In this document: piece after piece, positions 57,155 through 64,000 of the stretch
Numbering within the stretch: the first letter of the stretch is position 1
Layout: each line of letters opens with the position of its first letter
From: JANPIX01 sp031425195
GTDB lineage: Bacteria; Pseudomonadota; Alphaproteobacteria; Rhodobacterales; Rhodobacteraceae
Direction: 5' to 3'
Length of the DNA: 64,000 nt
NCBI GenBank assembly: GCA_031425195.1
Contig: JANPIX010000006.1
Coordinates: 1 to 64,000, forward strand
Position numbers and translations under genes: made by a program
The notes under the pieces: model-generated
What the model was told of the DNA's origin: nothing
The model's database searches: none
The model's input: the letters and a program-made list of their open reading frames with translations, nothing else

Positions 57155-58141
57155 ATGACCCCGCCCCCCCGAACGCCAGAGGCTGCCCCACCCCCGGCGG
57201 AGCAAGCGGGCGTTGTTGCCGATGCCGCGCGGGGAAACTGGGTCGACCGGCTGGCCCCGGCGCGGAGCAGGCCTTTTCTGCGGCTGTCGCGCGCGGACCG
57301 GCCCATTGGCACATGGCTTTTGCTGCTTCCCTGCCTTTGGGGCATCACGCTGGCCGCCAATGACGGCGGGTTCCGGCAGTGGGATATCTGGCTGGTGCTG
57401 TCTTGCGGGATCGGGGCCTTTCTAATGCGTGGGGCCGGGTGCACCTGGAATGACATCACCGACCGCGACATCGACGCATCGGTGGCGCGAACGCGGTCAC
57501 GGCCCATCCCATCGGGGCAGGTGAGCGTGCGGGCGGCGCTGGGATGGATGATCGTGCAGGCCGTTCTCGCGGCGGTGATCCTGTTTACCTACAACACGCT
57601 TGCCATTGCACTTGGCATCGGGTCGCTGGCGTTGGTGGCGATCTATCCCTTTGCCAAGCGGTTCACCTGGTGGCCGCAGGTGTTTCTGGGGCTGGCATTC
57701 AGCTGGGGTGCCCTGCTTGCCTTTGCGGCCCATGCCGGGGAGGTGCCGGCGGCTGCGGTTCTGTTCTATCTGGCGGGAATCGCCTGGACGCTGTTTTACG
57801 ACACCATCTATGCCCATCAGGACCGAGAAGATGATGCGCTGATCGGGGTCAAGTCAACGGCGCGGCTGTTTGGAAGCCAGACGAAATCGTGGCTGACGGG
57901 GTTTCTGGTGGCGGCGGTGATGCTGATGGCGATGGGGGTGATCCTTGTTCACGCCGATCAGGACAGGCCCCTGGCGTTGGTTCTGGGGCTGGCGGGGGTC
58001 TGGGGATTTGGCTGGCATCTGGGGTGGCAGTTGAACCGGCTGGACGCGGACAACCCGGAAAACTGCCTGTCGCTGTTCCGTTCCAACCGGGATGCAGGGC
58101 TGATCCCTGCGCTGTTTCTCGCCGCTGGCGCGCTGGTCTGA
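57155..58141 (+). CDS. ubiA: 4-hydroxybenzoate polyprenyltransferase
   Basis: 328-aa integral membrane prenyltransferase of ubiquinone synthesis, attaching the polyprenyl chain to 4-hydroxybenzoate. Both Mg/diphosphate motifs are present: NDITDRDIDASVARTRSRP and YDTIYAHQDREDD. The N-terminal ~35 residues are Pro/Ala-rich and variable. It is divergent from rsmE with almost no room for separate promoters, so its promoter must lie within rsmE or it has an alternative start. Confidence 0.92.
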   Translation: MTPPPRTPEAAPPPAEQAGVVADAARGNWVDRLAPARSRPFLRLSRADRPIGTWLLLLPCLWGITLAANDGGFRQWDIWLVLSCGIGAFLMRGAGCTWNDITDRDIDASVARTRSRPIPSGQVSVRAALGWMIVQAVLAAVILFTYNTLAIALGIGSLALVAIYPFAKRFTWWPQVFLGLAFSWGALLAFAAHAGEVPAAAVLFYLAGIAWTLFYDTIYAHQDREDDALIGVKSTARLFGSQTKSWLTGFLVAAVMLMAMGVILVHADQDRPLALVLGLAGVWGFGWHLGWQLNRLDADNPENCLSLFRSNRDAGLIPALFLAAGALV

Positions 58142-58206
58142 TTGATCCCTGCGGGCGGTGGGCTTAAAGGAATGCCTTGTTCCCGTGACGAAAGCCCCTG
58201 CCCGCA

Positions 58207-60174
58207 ATGCGAATCCCTAACAATCTGATTGCCCCCCTGGCGTTTCTGGCCGCCGCTGTTCTGGCCTTTCTGGGGGCATTCTGGGCGGCCGTGGTGATCG
58301 AGAACCGATCCGCCGCAGCAGTGACGTCGCAGCTTTTGAACGCGGGGATGACCTGGGCCACCGTCGAATCAGACGGTTTGCAGGTGCGGCTGACGGGCAC
58401 CGCCCCGAACGAGGCTGAACGCTTTCGTGCAGTCAATCTGGCCGGATCGGTGATCGATGCCGCACGGATTCGCGACCGGCTGGAAGTGACGCCGGTGCGC
58501 GCCATCGAAGCGCCACGCTTTTCCGTGGAGATGCTGCGGAATGATGACGGTATCCAGTTGATCGGCCTGTTGCCGGAAACGGAACGCGGCCCGGAACTGG
58601 CGAACGAGGCGGCGGCGCTGGCCAACGGGATGAAGGTGACGGACATGCTTGAGACGGCATCGTTCCCGCCGCCGGAAGGTTGGTCGGCGGCGCTGGCGTT
58701 CGGGCTGGATGCGTTGAAGATGTTGCCGCGATCAAAGATTTCCGTGTCGGCGGACCGCGTGGCGATCACCGCGATTTCGGACAGCGAGACGGCAAAGCGG
58801 CGGTTCGAGACGGATCTGGCGGCGCTGAAGCCGGAAGGTTTGGACGTGTTGATGGATATTTCCGCCCCGCGTCCGGTGCTGACGCCCTTCACGCTCCGCT
58901 TTGTGAAGGATGCGGAGGGCGCACGGTTCGATGCCTGTGCCGCCGATACGGAACGGGCGCGCGACCGGATTGCACAAGCGGCCCAGGCAGCGGGTTTGCA
59001 GGGGCGCGTCGGGTGCACGGTGGGCATGGGTGTGCCATCGCCGCGCTGGTCGGAAGCCGCCGAGGCGGCGATCCGTGCAGTGGACGCGCTGGGGTCTGGA
59101 TCGGTGACGTTTTCGGATGCCGACATCACGCTGCTGGGCGATGTGTCAACACCGCAGGCGACGTTTGACCGGGTCGTGGGCGAACTTGAAACCGCCCTGC
59201 CCCCGGCGTTTTCGTTGAAGGCGACACTGCCGCCGAAGGAAAGCACTGTCGATCAGGGACCGGCAGAGTTTACCGCCGCCCTGTCGGAAGACGGGCAGGT
59301 GCAGTTGCGTGGCCGTGTGACCGATGATCTGCTGCGCACTGCCGTGGACAGCTATGCCCGGGCGCAGTTCGGGGCGGACCGGGTTTATACGGCGACGCGC
59401 GCGGATGAGGAATTGCCGGATGGTTGGCCGGTGCGGGTTCTGGCCGGGCTGGAGGCGTTGGCGCAGTTGGAGCATGGCAGTCTGACAGTGCGGGCCGATA
59501 CGGTTGAAGTGGGCGGCGTGACCGGATCGCAGCAGGCACGGGCACGAATTTCGCAGATCCTGTCGGACAAGCTGGGTCAGGGGCAGACGTTCAAGATCGC
59601 CGTGACCTATGACGAAAAGCTGGACCCGCTTGCGGCACTTCCGACACCGGAAGAATGCATGGTGGATATCAATGCGGCGCTGGCGCGGGGCAAGATCACC
59701 TTTGCGCCGGGGTCTGCCGAGATTGACGCAGTGGCCAACCCGACGATGGATGCGCTTGCGGCGGCGCTGATCGCCTGCCCGGACCTGCCCCTTGAGATTG
59801 CGGCCCATTCGGATGCACAGGGGTCGGAAGGCGGGAACAAGGCGTTAAGTCAGGCGCGGGCCGAGGCTGTGCTGTTGTCGTTGCAGGGGCGGCAAGTGCC
59901 CGTGGGGATGATACGCGCCGTGGGATATGGTGAAGAACGCCCGATTGCCGACAACGGCACCGAAGCGGGGCGCGAGGCCAACCGGCGGATCGAACTGACG
60001 CTGCTGGGTCCGGGTGGTGCGGCGGTTGCAGCAGCGCAGGCACCGGCAGAGGCCGGGGCGGCGGTGGCGGCAGAGGCGCCTGCCGACGCTGCCGTGGCGG
60101 CGCCCGACAACGGGCCTTCGGTGGCCCCTGCCGATGCCTCCGTCCGGCCGAAACCGCGCGCCGACCAACCCTGA
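58207..60174 (+). CDS. Inner-membrane-anchored OmpA-family protein with BON-like repeats
   Basis: 655-aa protein: an N-terminal helix (LIAPLAFLAAAVLAFLGAFWAAVVI), a long periplasmic region with BON-like stretches (for example LQVRLTGTAPNEAERFRAVNLAGSVID and VQLRGRVTDDLLRTAVDSYARAQFG), then an OmpA C-terminal peptidoglycan-binding domain at about 490-595 (ITFAPGSAEIDAVANPTMDALA, IAAHSDAQGSEGGNKALSQARAEAV, GYGEERPIADNGTEAGREANRRIEL) and an Ala/Pro-rich tail. It probably tethers the inner membrane to peptidoglycan. A small membrane protein gene follows. Confidence 0.85.
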   Translation: MRIPNNLIAPLAFLAAAVLAFLGAFWAAVVIENRSAAAVTSQLLNAGMTWATVESDGLQVRLTGTAPNEAERFRAVNLAGSVIDAARIRDRLEVTPVRAIEAPRFSVEMLRNDDGIQLIGLLPETERGPELANEAAALANGMKVTDMLETASFPPPEGWSAALAFGLDALKMLPRSKISVSADRVAITAISDSETAKRRFETDLAALKPEGLDVLMDISAPRPVLTPFTLRFVKDAEGARFDACAADTERARDRIAQAAQAAGLQGRVGCTVGMGVPSPRWSEAAEAAIRAVDALGSGSVTFSDADITLLGDVSTPQATFDRVVGELETALPPAFSLKATLPPKESTVDQGPAEFTAALSEDGQVQLRGRVTDDLLRTAVDSYARAQFGADRVYTATRADEELPDGWPVRVLAGLEALAQLEHGSLTVRADTVEVGGVTGSQQARARISQILSDKLGQGQTFKIAVTYDEKLDPLAALPTPEECMVDINAALARGKITFAPGSAEIDAVANPTMDALAAALIACPDLPLEIAAHSDAQGSEGGNKALSQARAEAVLLSLQGRQVPVGMIRAVGYGEERPIADNGTEAGREANRRIELTLLGPGGAAVAAAQAPAEAGAAVAAEAPADAAVAAPDNGPSVAPADASVRPKPRADQP

Positions 60175-60227
60175 CGCGCGACGGAACCGGGCTTGCCAAC
60201 ACCACGGAAAATGCGCAGAACCCTGCC

Positions 60228-60557
60228 ATGAACCGTTCCGAATTCATTCTTGCCACGGCTGTGATCCTGTTTGTGGCGTTTGCCCTTGGGTGGTTCACCT
60301 ATTGGATCCTGCACCGGTTCGCGCGCATTTCGGGCGGCGACATGGGCGAGGTGGACCGTCTGGCACAATCGCTCCATGATGCCGAGGAATTGCGGGATCA
60401 GGCGCTGATGTATCTGGAGCAGCGCGAGGGGGAACTGACCAATCAGATCGCCCAGACCGAGGCCGAACTGCGCGCCGCGATGGAAGGCCTGCGCGATGCG
60501 CGGACCGAGGCGGAAGAGATGCGCAAATACATCGAGCGGATGCATTCCAACGAATAA
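60228..60557 (+). CDS. Small membrane protein with coiled coil
   Basis: 109-aa protein with one helix near residues 5-25 (FILATAVILFVAFALGWFTYWIL) and a Glu/Arg/Ala-rich coiled coil at about 43-105. It lies 53 bp after the OmpA-like gene on the same strand and may work with it. I recognise no named family. Confidence 0.75.
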   Translation: MNRSEFILATAVILFVAFALGWFTYWILHRFARISGGDMGEVDRLAQSLHDAEELRDQALMYLEQREGELTNQIAQTEAELRAAMEGLRDARTEAEEMRKYIERMHSNE

Positions 60558-60559
60558 CG

Positions 60560-61336
60560 CTACAAACCGTCGGTCAGGACGCCCATCAGGGTGCTGTCAG
60601 GCAATGTCAGATCATCCACCACATTGAAATGATGCAGACCTGTGGCAACGGTCCAGGGGCAATCCCACGCCTCGGACAACAGGCGGGCCTGCCACAGGAA
60701 GGCGGGGCGTTCCTGCCCCCCCACCCAGACATGCGCGCCGACGCCGGGGCGCAGGGTCAGGCGGGCGGGGCTTTCCCTGGCGGCTTCTTTGGCGGTGATG
60801 CCGAGGGTGTCGTTCATGGCGGTCTGCATCAACGGGGCGAGTTCAGAGATGGGGGAAATCGGCACGACGCGTTTCACGCGGTCGGTGATCGCGATATCGG
60901 AACACCCCATGCGCGCGGCAAGGTGCCCGCCTGCGGAATGGCCTGTGACCACGATGGGGCCAGCAACCTGGGCCGAGGCCACGGCGATGCCCTGCGCGAT
61001 TTCGCGGGTGATGGCTTTGATGCGGGCGTCGGGGGCGAGCGTATAGCCCAGCATGGCGCAGGCCCAGCCGCGCGCGATGGCTCCGGCGGCAAGATGTGAC
61101 CAGTCGGCGGGCGCGAACGCCTTCCAATAGCCGCCGTGAATGAACACCATCAGGCCAAGCGGGTCACCCTGGGGGTGAAACAGATCATATGTCTGGCGCG
61201 GGCCGGGACCACAGGGGACCGCCAATGTGCAGCGGGTTTGCGCGCGGAACGCCGCCGCCGCCGCCCGCCAGCTGGGCGGAAAGCTGTCTGCATCGCGGAT
61301 GAACGCGCCATTCTGATAGTCCGGGTCCAGGGTCAT
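60560..61336 (-). CDS. Alpha/beta hydrolase, arylformamidase-like
   Basis: 258-aa serine hydrolase. The oxyanion loop HGGYW, nucleophile Ser134 in GHSAGGHLA, and a late catalytic His in LHHFNVVDDL fit the alpha/beta hydrolase fold and resemble arylformamidase/BD-FAE-type enzymes. ATG 61336 follows GGAGGA; the frame runs on upstream to 62692 but that extension is antisense to the downstream dehydrogenase. Divergent from gabD with about 110 bp between starts. Tryptophan-pathway genes are not seen near it, so the substrate is open. Confidence 0.8.
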   Translation of the reverse strand: MTLDPDYQNGAFIRDADSFPPSWRAAAAAFRAQTRCTLAVPCGPGPRQTYDLFHPQGDPLGLMVFIHGGYWKAFAPADWSHLAAGAIARGWACAMLGYTLAPDARIKAITREIAQGIAVASAQVAGPIVVTGHSAGGHLAARMGCSDIAITDRVKRVVPISPISELAPLMQTAMNDTLGITAKEAARESPARLTLRPGVGAHVWVGGQERPAFLWQARLLSEAWDCPWTVATGLHHFNVVDDLTLPDSTLMGVLTDGL

Positions 61337-61447
61337 CGCATCCTCCACCATGATTTGATCAAAACATATCGCCCGCGCGCCTTGCGGAACTGGACAAATC
61401 CATTGCACGGATGCATTCCAGACGCACTGCCGAATGAGGAGGCCCTG

Positions 61448-62926
61448 ATGCTCGATTCCGTGACCAACCTTGCCGCGATGCTGACAGACCCAAGTCTTCT
61501 GGAGACACGCGCCTATGTGGCGGGCGAATGGGTCGGGGCGGATGACGGCGGTACCTTCGACGTGTTCAACCCGGCGCGGGGCGATGTGATCTGTTCGGTG
61601 CCCAATCTGGGCCGGGCCGAAACCGCGCGGGCCATCGCAGCGGCGGACGTGGCGCAGAAGGAATGGGCGGCGCGGCCTGCGAAGGAACGCGCCAACACCC
61701 TGCGGGAATGGTTCAACCTGATGATGGCCAACCAGCATGACCTTGGCCTGATCCTGACGGCCGAAATGGGCAAGCCTTTGGCCGAAGCCAAGGGCGAGAT
61801 CGCCTATGGCGCATCGTTCATCGAGTTCTTCGCCGAAGAGGCCAAGCGGGTGCGCGGGGAAACCATTCCCGGCCACATGCGCGACAAGCGGATCACGGTG
61901 CTGAAACAGCCCATCGGGGTTGTCGGGTCGATCACGCCGTGGAATTTCCCGAACGCGATGATCACCCGCAAATGTGGCCCGGCGCTGGCTGTGGGCTGTG
62001 CCTTTGTTGCGCGCCCTGCGGCGGAAACGCCGCTTTCGGCGCTTGCCATTGCGGTGCTGGGGGAACGGGCGGGGCTGCCGAAGGGCATTTTCAGCGTCAT
62101 CACCTCGCAGCGGTCCTCCGACATCGGCAAGGAGTTTTGCGAGAACCCGGTCGTGCGCAAGTTGACCTTCACCGGATCGACCGAGGTGGGGCGCATCCTG
62201 ATGCGGCAGGCGGCGGATCAGGTGATGAAGTGCAGCATGGAACTGGGCGGCAACGCGCCTTTCATCGTGTTCGACGATGCCGATCTGGATGCGGCTGTGG
62301 TCGGGGCCATGGCGTCGAAATTCCGCAACAACGGGCAGACCTGCGTCTGCGCCAACCGGATTTACGTGCAGGCCGGGGTCTATGACGCCTTTGCCGCGAA
62401 ATTGCAGACGGCGCTGGAAAAGACGCGGGTGGGCGACGGGCTGACCGAAGCGGTGGAGTTCGGGCCGCTGGTCAACATGAAGGCGGTGGAGAAGGTTGAA
62501 GAACATATCGCCGACGCTCTGTCCAAGGGTGCCCGCATCAGCATGGGCGGCAAGCGTCATGCGCTGGGCGGTTCGTTCTTTGAGCCGACGATCCTGACCG
62601 GGGTTACCCATGCGATGAAGGTGACGTCGGAAGAAACATTTGGGCCGCTGGCCCCCCTGTTCAAGTTCGACACCGAGGAAGAAGCAGTACACGCCGCCAA
62701 TGACACGATCTTTGGATTGGCATCATACTTCTATTCCCGCGACATCGGGCGCATCACGCGCGTGCAAGAGGCGCTGGAATACGGGATCGTCGGGGTCAAC
62801 ACTGGCCTGATTTCCACCGCCGAGGCGCCCTTCGGAGGGGTCAAGCAATCCGGTCTGGGTCGCGAGGGAAGCCATCACGGGGTCGAGGACTATCTGGAAA
62901 TGAAGTACATCTGTTTGTCGGTCTGA
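61448..62926 (+). CDS. gabD: NAD(P)-dependent succinate-semialdehyde dehydrogenase
   Basis: 492-aa aldehyde dehydrogenase of the GabD type, oxidising succinate semialdehyde to succinate. The catalytic Glu265 (MELGGNAPF) and Cys299 (NNGQTCVCANR) are present; TPWNFPNAMITRKCGPALAVGC and the C-terminal GGVKQSGLGREGSHHGVEDYLEMKYIC are typical of GabD. GAGGAGG precedes ATG 61448; longer in-frame starts overlap the hydrolase gene. No gabT or GABA transporter is seen beside it. Confidence 0.87.
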   Translation: MLDSVTNLAAMLTDPSLLETRAYVAGEWVGADDGGTFDVFNPARGDVICSVPNLGRAETARAIAAADVAQKEWAARPAKERANTLREWFNLMMANQHDLGLILTAEMGKPLAEAKGEIAYGASFIEFFAEEAKRVRGETIPGHMRDKRITVLKQPIGVVGSITPWNFPNAMITRKCGPALAVGCAFVARPAAETPLSALAIAVLGERAGLPKGIFSVITSQRSSDIGKEFCENPVVRKLTFTGSTEVGRILMRQAADQVMKCSMELGGNAPFIVFDDADLDAAVVGAMASKFRNNGQTCVCANRIYVQAGVYDAFAAKLQTALEKTRVGDGLTEAVEFGPLVNMKAVEKVEEHIADALSKGARISMGGKRHALGGSFFEPTILTGVTHAMKVTSEETFGPLAPLFKFDTEEEAVHAANDTIFGLASYFYSRDIGRITRVQEALEYGIVGVNTGLISTAEAPFGGVKQSGLGREGSHHGVEDYLEMKYICLSV

Positions 62927-62992
62927 TGCTGGACAGTTTCGTGCATTACGCCCAATCTGCGCCGAAATGACTGCCATCCAAAGGTCGTACCG

Positions 62993-63400
62993 ATGCCGCT
63001 TTTGCAACTGACCTATGCGTCGCGCCCGTTCGGGTTCGATTCGTCTATGTTGGCTGGGATTCTGTTGGATGCCCGCCGCTGCAATGACCGCGATGGGGTG
63101 ACGGGCGCGTTGATCTGCCGGGCCGACCTTTATCTGCAGCTTCTGGAAGGGCCGAGCGACGCGGTGGAGGCGGCTTTTGCGCGGATTGCGCGGGATGACC
63201 GGCACATGGATATCCGCCCGCTTTTCCGCCGTGGCATCGCACCGGAGGCGCGGTTGTTCGCGCGGTGGGCGATGCGCGATGATCCCGCCCAGACATGGGT
63301 CTGGACGCGCGAGGAGATTGACGCAGGTGCCGCCGAACGCGCCACCGAAGCGGAGGTCATGGCGATCTTTGCGCGGCTGGCCGAAACCGAACCGACCTGA
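62993..63400 (+). CDS. BLUF-domain blue-light photoreceptor
   Basis: 135-aa stand-alone BLUF protein that senses blue light through FAD. The flavin-site residues are in place: Tyr8 (LTYASR), Asn31 (NDRDGVTGAL) and Gln49 (LYLQLLEGP), with Trp92 and Met94 in the fifth strand (RWAM). There is no output domain, so it must signal through a partner protein. No partner is obvious nearby; it lies 66 bp after gabD and 27 bp before a cupin gene on the same strand. Confidence 0.9.
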   Translation: MPLLQLTYASRPFGFDSSMLAGILLDARRCNDRDGVTGALICRADLYLQLLEGPSDAVEAAFARIARDDRHMDIRPLFRRGIAPEARLFARWAMRDDPAQTWVWTREEIDAGAAERATEAEVMAIFARLAETEPT

Positions 63401-63427
63401 ACCGCCTTTCACACAGGATATCCCAAC

Positions 63428-63781
63428 ATGCAGACTGTCACCCGACTGCCCGCGACCGATAGCGTTACGCCATCGCATGACACGCTTGACGGTTGGGTGG
63501 TGACCGAAGGGTCACCGCGCATGACGACATGGGTTCTGCACACCACGGCGGACGGCACCATGATGTCGGGAATCTGGGAATGCACAACGGGATCTTGGCA
63601 CGCAACCTACACCGCGTATGAATATGTCGTCCTGATCAGCGGGCGGATCGTGATCACGCCAGACGGCGGCACGCCGGTCACGGTTTCGGCGGGCGATGCC
63701 TTTGTCGTCGAGAAAGATTTCAAGGGAACGTGGAAGATCGAGGAACCTGTGCGCAAGCATTTCGATTTCCGTCTTGATTGA
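63428..63781 (+). CDS. Cupin-domain protein (DUF861/EutQ-like)
   Basis: 117-aa small beta-barrel protein. GIWECTTGSWHATYTAYEYVVLISGRIVITPDGG and VSAGDAFVVEKDFKGTWKIEEPVRKHF match the cupin_3/DUF861 type. Such proteins often act on ureidoglycolate-like or sugar-derived compounds or only bind ligand. It follows the BLUF gene closely. Confidence 0.8.
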   Translation: MQTVTRLPATDSVTPSHDTLDGWVVTEGSPRMTTWVLHTTADGTMMSGIWECTTGSWHATYTAYEYVVLISGRIVITPDGGTPVTVSAGDAFVVEKDFKGTWKIEEPVRKHFDFRLD

Positions 63782-63808
63782 CCAAGCAGGCAGGTTCATA
63801 CGCCCCCG

Positions 63809-64000
63809 ATGCTGAGTGAAATTGCCCTTGTGCTTGGATTGATCCTGCTGAATGGGGTTCTGGCCTTGTCGGAACTGGCCATTGTTTCGGCGCGCCCTGC
63901 CCGCTTGCGCATGGTGGAACAGCGCTCACGCGGGGCGGCGATGGCGCTGCGGCTTGCCGAAGATCCGGGGCGGTTCCTGTCGACTGTGCAGATCGGCATC
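63809..64000 (+). CDS. CNNM/HlyC-CorC-type hemolysin-family protein (truncated by window end)
   Basis: 64 codons are visible: an N-terminal helix (IALVLGLILLNGVLALSELAI) and the following VSARPARLRMVEQRSRGAAMALRLAEDPGRFLSTVQIGI, the usual opening of the CNNM transmembrane domain (DUF21) in CorC/HlyC-type proteins linked to Mg/Co handling. The CBS and CorC domains should follow beyond the window. Confidence 0.85.
   Translation, partial: MLSEIALVLGLILLNGVLALSELAIVSARPARLRMVEQRSRGAAMALRLAEDPGRFLSTVQIGI

Noticed and set aside
61337..62692. Upstream extension of the alpha/beta hydrolase frame
   Set aside because: It is antisense to gabD; a good ribosome-binding site and family start lie at 61336.

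Overview
The window reads as a chromosomal segment of an alphaproteobacterium, most likely Rhodobacterales/Rhodobacteraceae. The grounds are gene content and order: an ethylmalonyl-CoA mutase, an frcBCA-type fructose importer with its ROK regulator, a pyrB/inactive-dihydroorotase/plsY block, a pha-type fused AB antiporter, and many 1-4 bp ATGA/TGATG overlaps in a GC-rich sequence. Assignment rests on protein recognition only; no database was searched. No rRNA, tRNA, CRISPR, insertion sequence or integrase was recognised. No gene-free gap exceeds 300 bp; the largest, 22225-22488, is a divergent promoter region with candidate GntR-type operators.

Layout. 60-2030: ethylmalonyl-CoA mutase, with a sharp break in codon usage near position 350. 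2196-6825: an MsuE/SsuE-like flavin reductase, an NtaA/SnaA/DszA-type monooxygenase and a sulfonate/nitrate/taurine-type ABC importer, probably one organosulfur (or amine) scavenging operon. 6834-15121: a family 2 glycoside hydrolase behind a CUT1 oligosaccharide ABC importer, divergent from a LacI regulator. 15129-24865: a YtfQRT/YjfF-type (furanose) sugar importer with a mandelate-racemase-type enzyme and an AldA-like dehydrogenase, divergent from a FadR/GntR regulator and a GMC oxidoreductase. 24872-31747: RocB-type peptidase, a three-gene phospholipid-synthesis-like operon (acyltransferase, CdsA, CDP-alcohol transferase), adenine deaminase and a DMT exporter. 31763-37244: fructose ABC transport (frcB, frcC, frcA, a kinase), divergent from an RbsD/FucU mutarotase and a ROK repressor. 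37358-43162: a complete multisubunit cation/proton antiporter. 43181-46163: pyrB, an unreported 44-codon membrane ORF, a catalytically dead dihydroorotase and plsY. 47189-58141: uracil-DNA glycosylase, RND efflux pair, DsbD-N-like protein, YqgE, gshA, rsmE, ubiA. 58207-64000: OmpA-like protein, small membrane protein, alpha/beta hydrolase, succinate-semialdehyde dehydrogenase, BLUF photoreceptor, cupin and the start of a CNNM/HlyC-type protein.

The first half is strongly catabolic: four ABC importers, three of them with a divergent local regulator and an inverted repeat in the shared intergenic region. Each of the three sugar-binding-protein genes is followed by a strong GC stem-loop before the next operon gene, a layout that would favour excess binding protein. 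The second half is mostly housekeeping. The observations most worth following are the translationally coupled 44-aa membrane ORF between pyrB and the pseudo-dihydroorotase, the 11-bp phased repeats at 52803-52863, the divergent CDP-alcohol phosphotransferase motif, the composition break in the mutase gene, and the YtfQ/mandelate-racemase pathway of unknown substrate.
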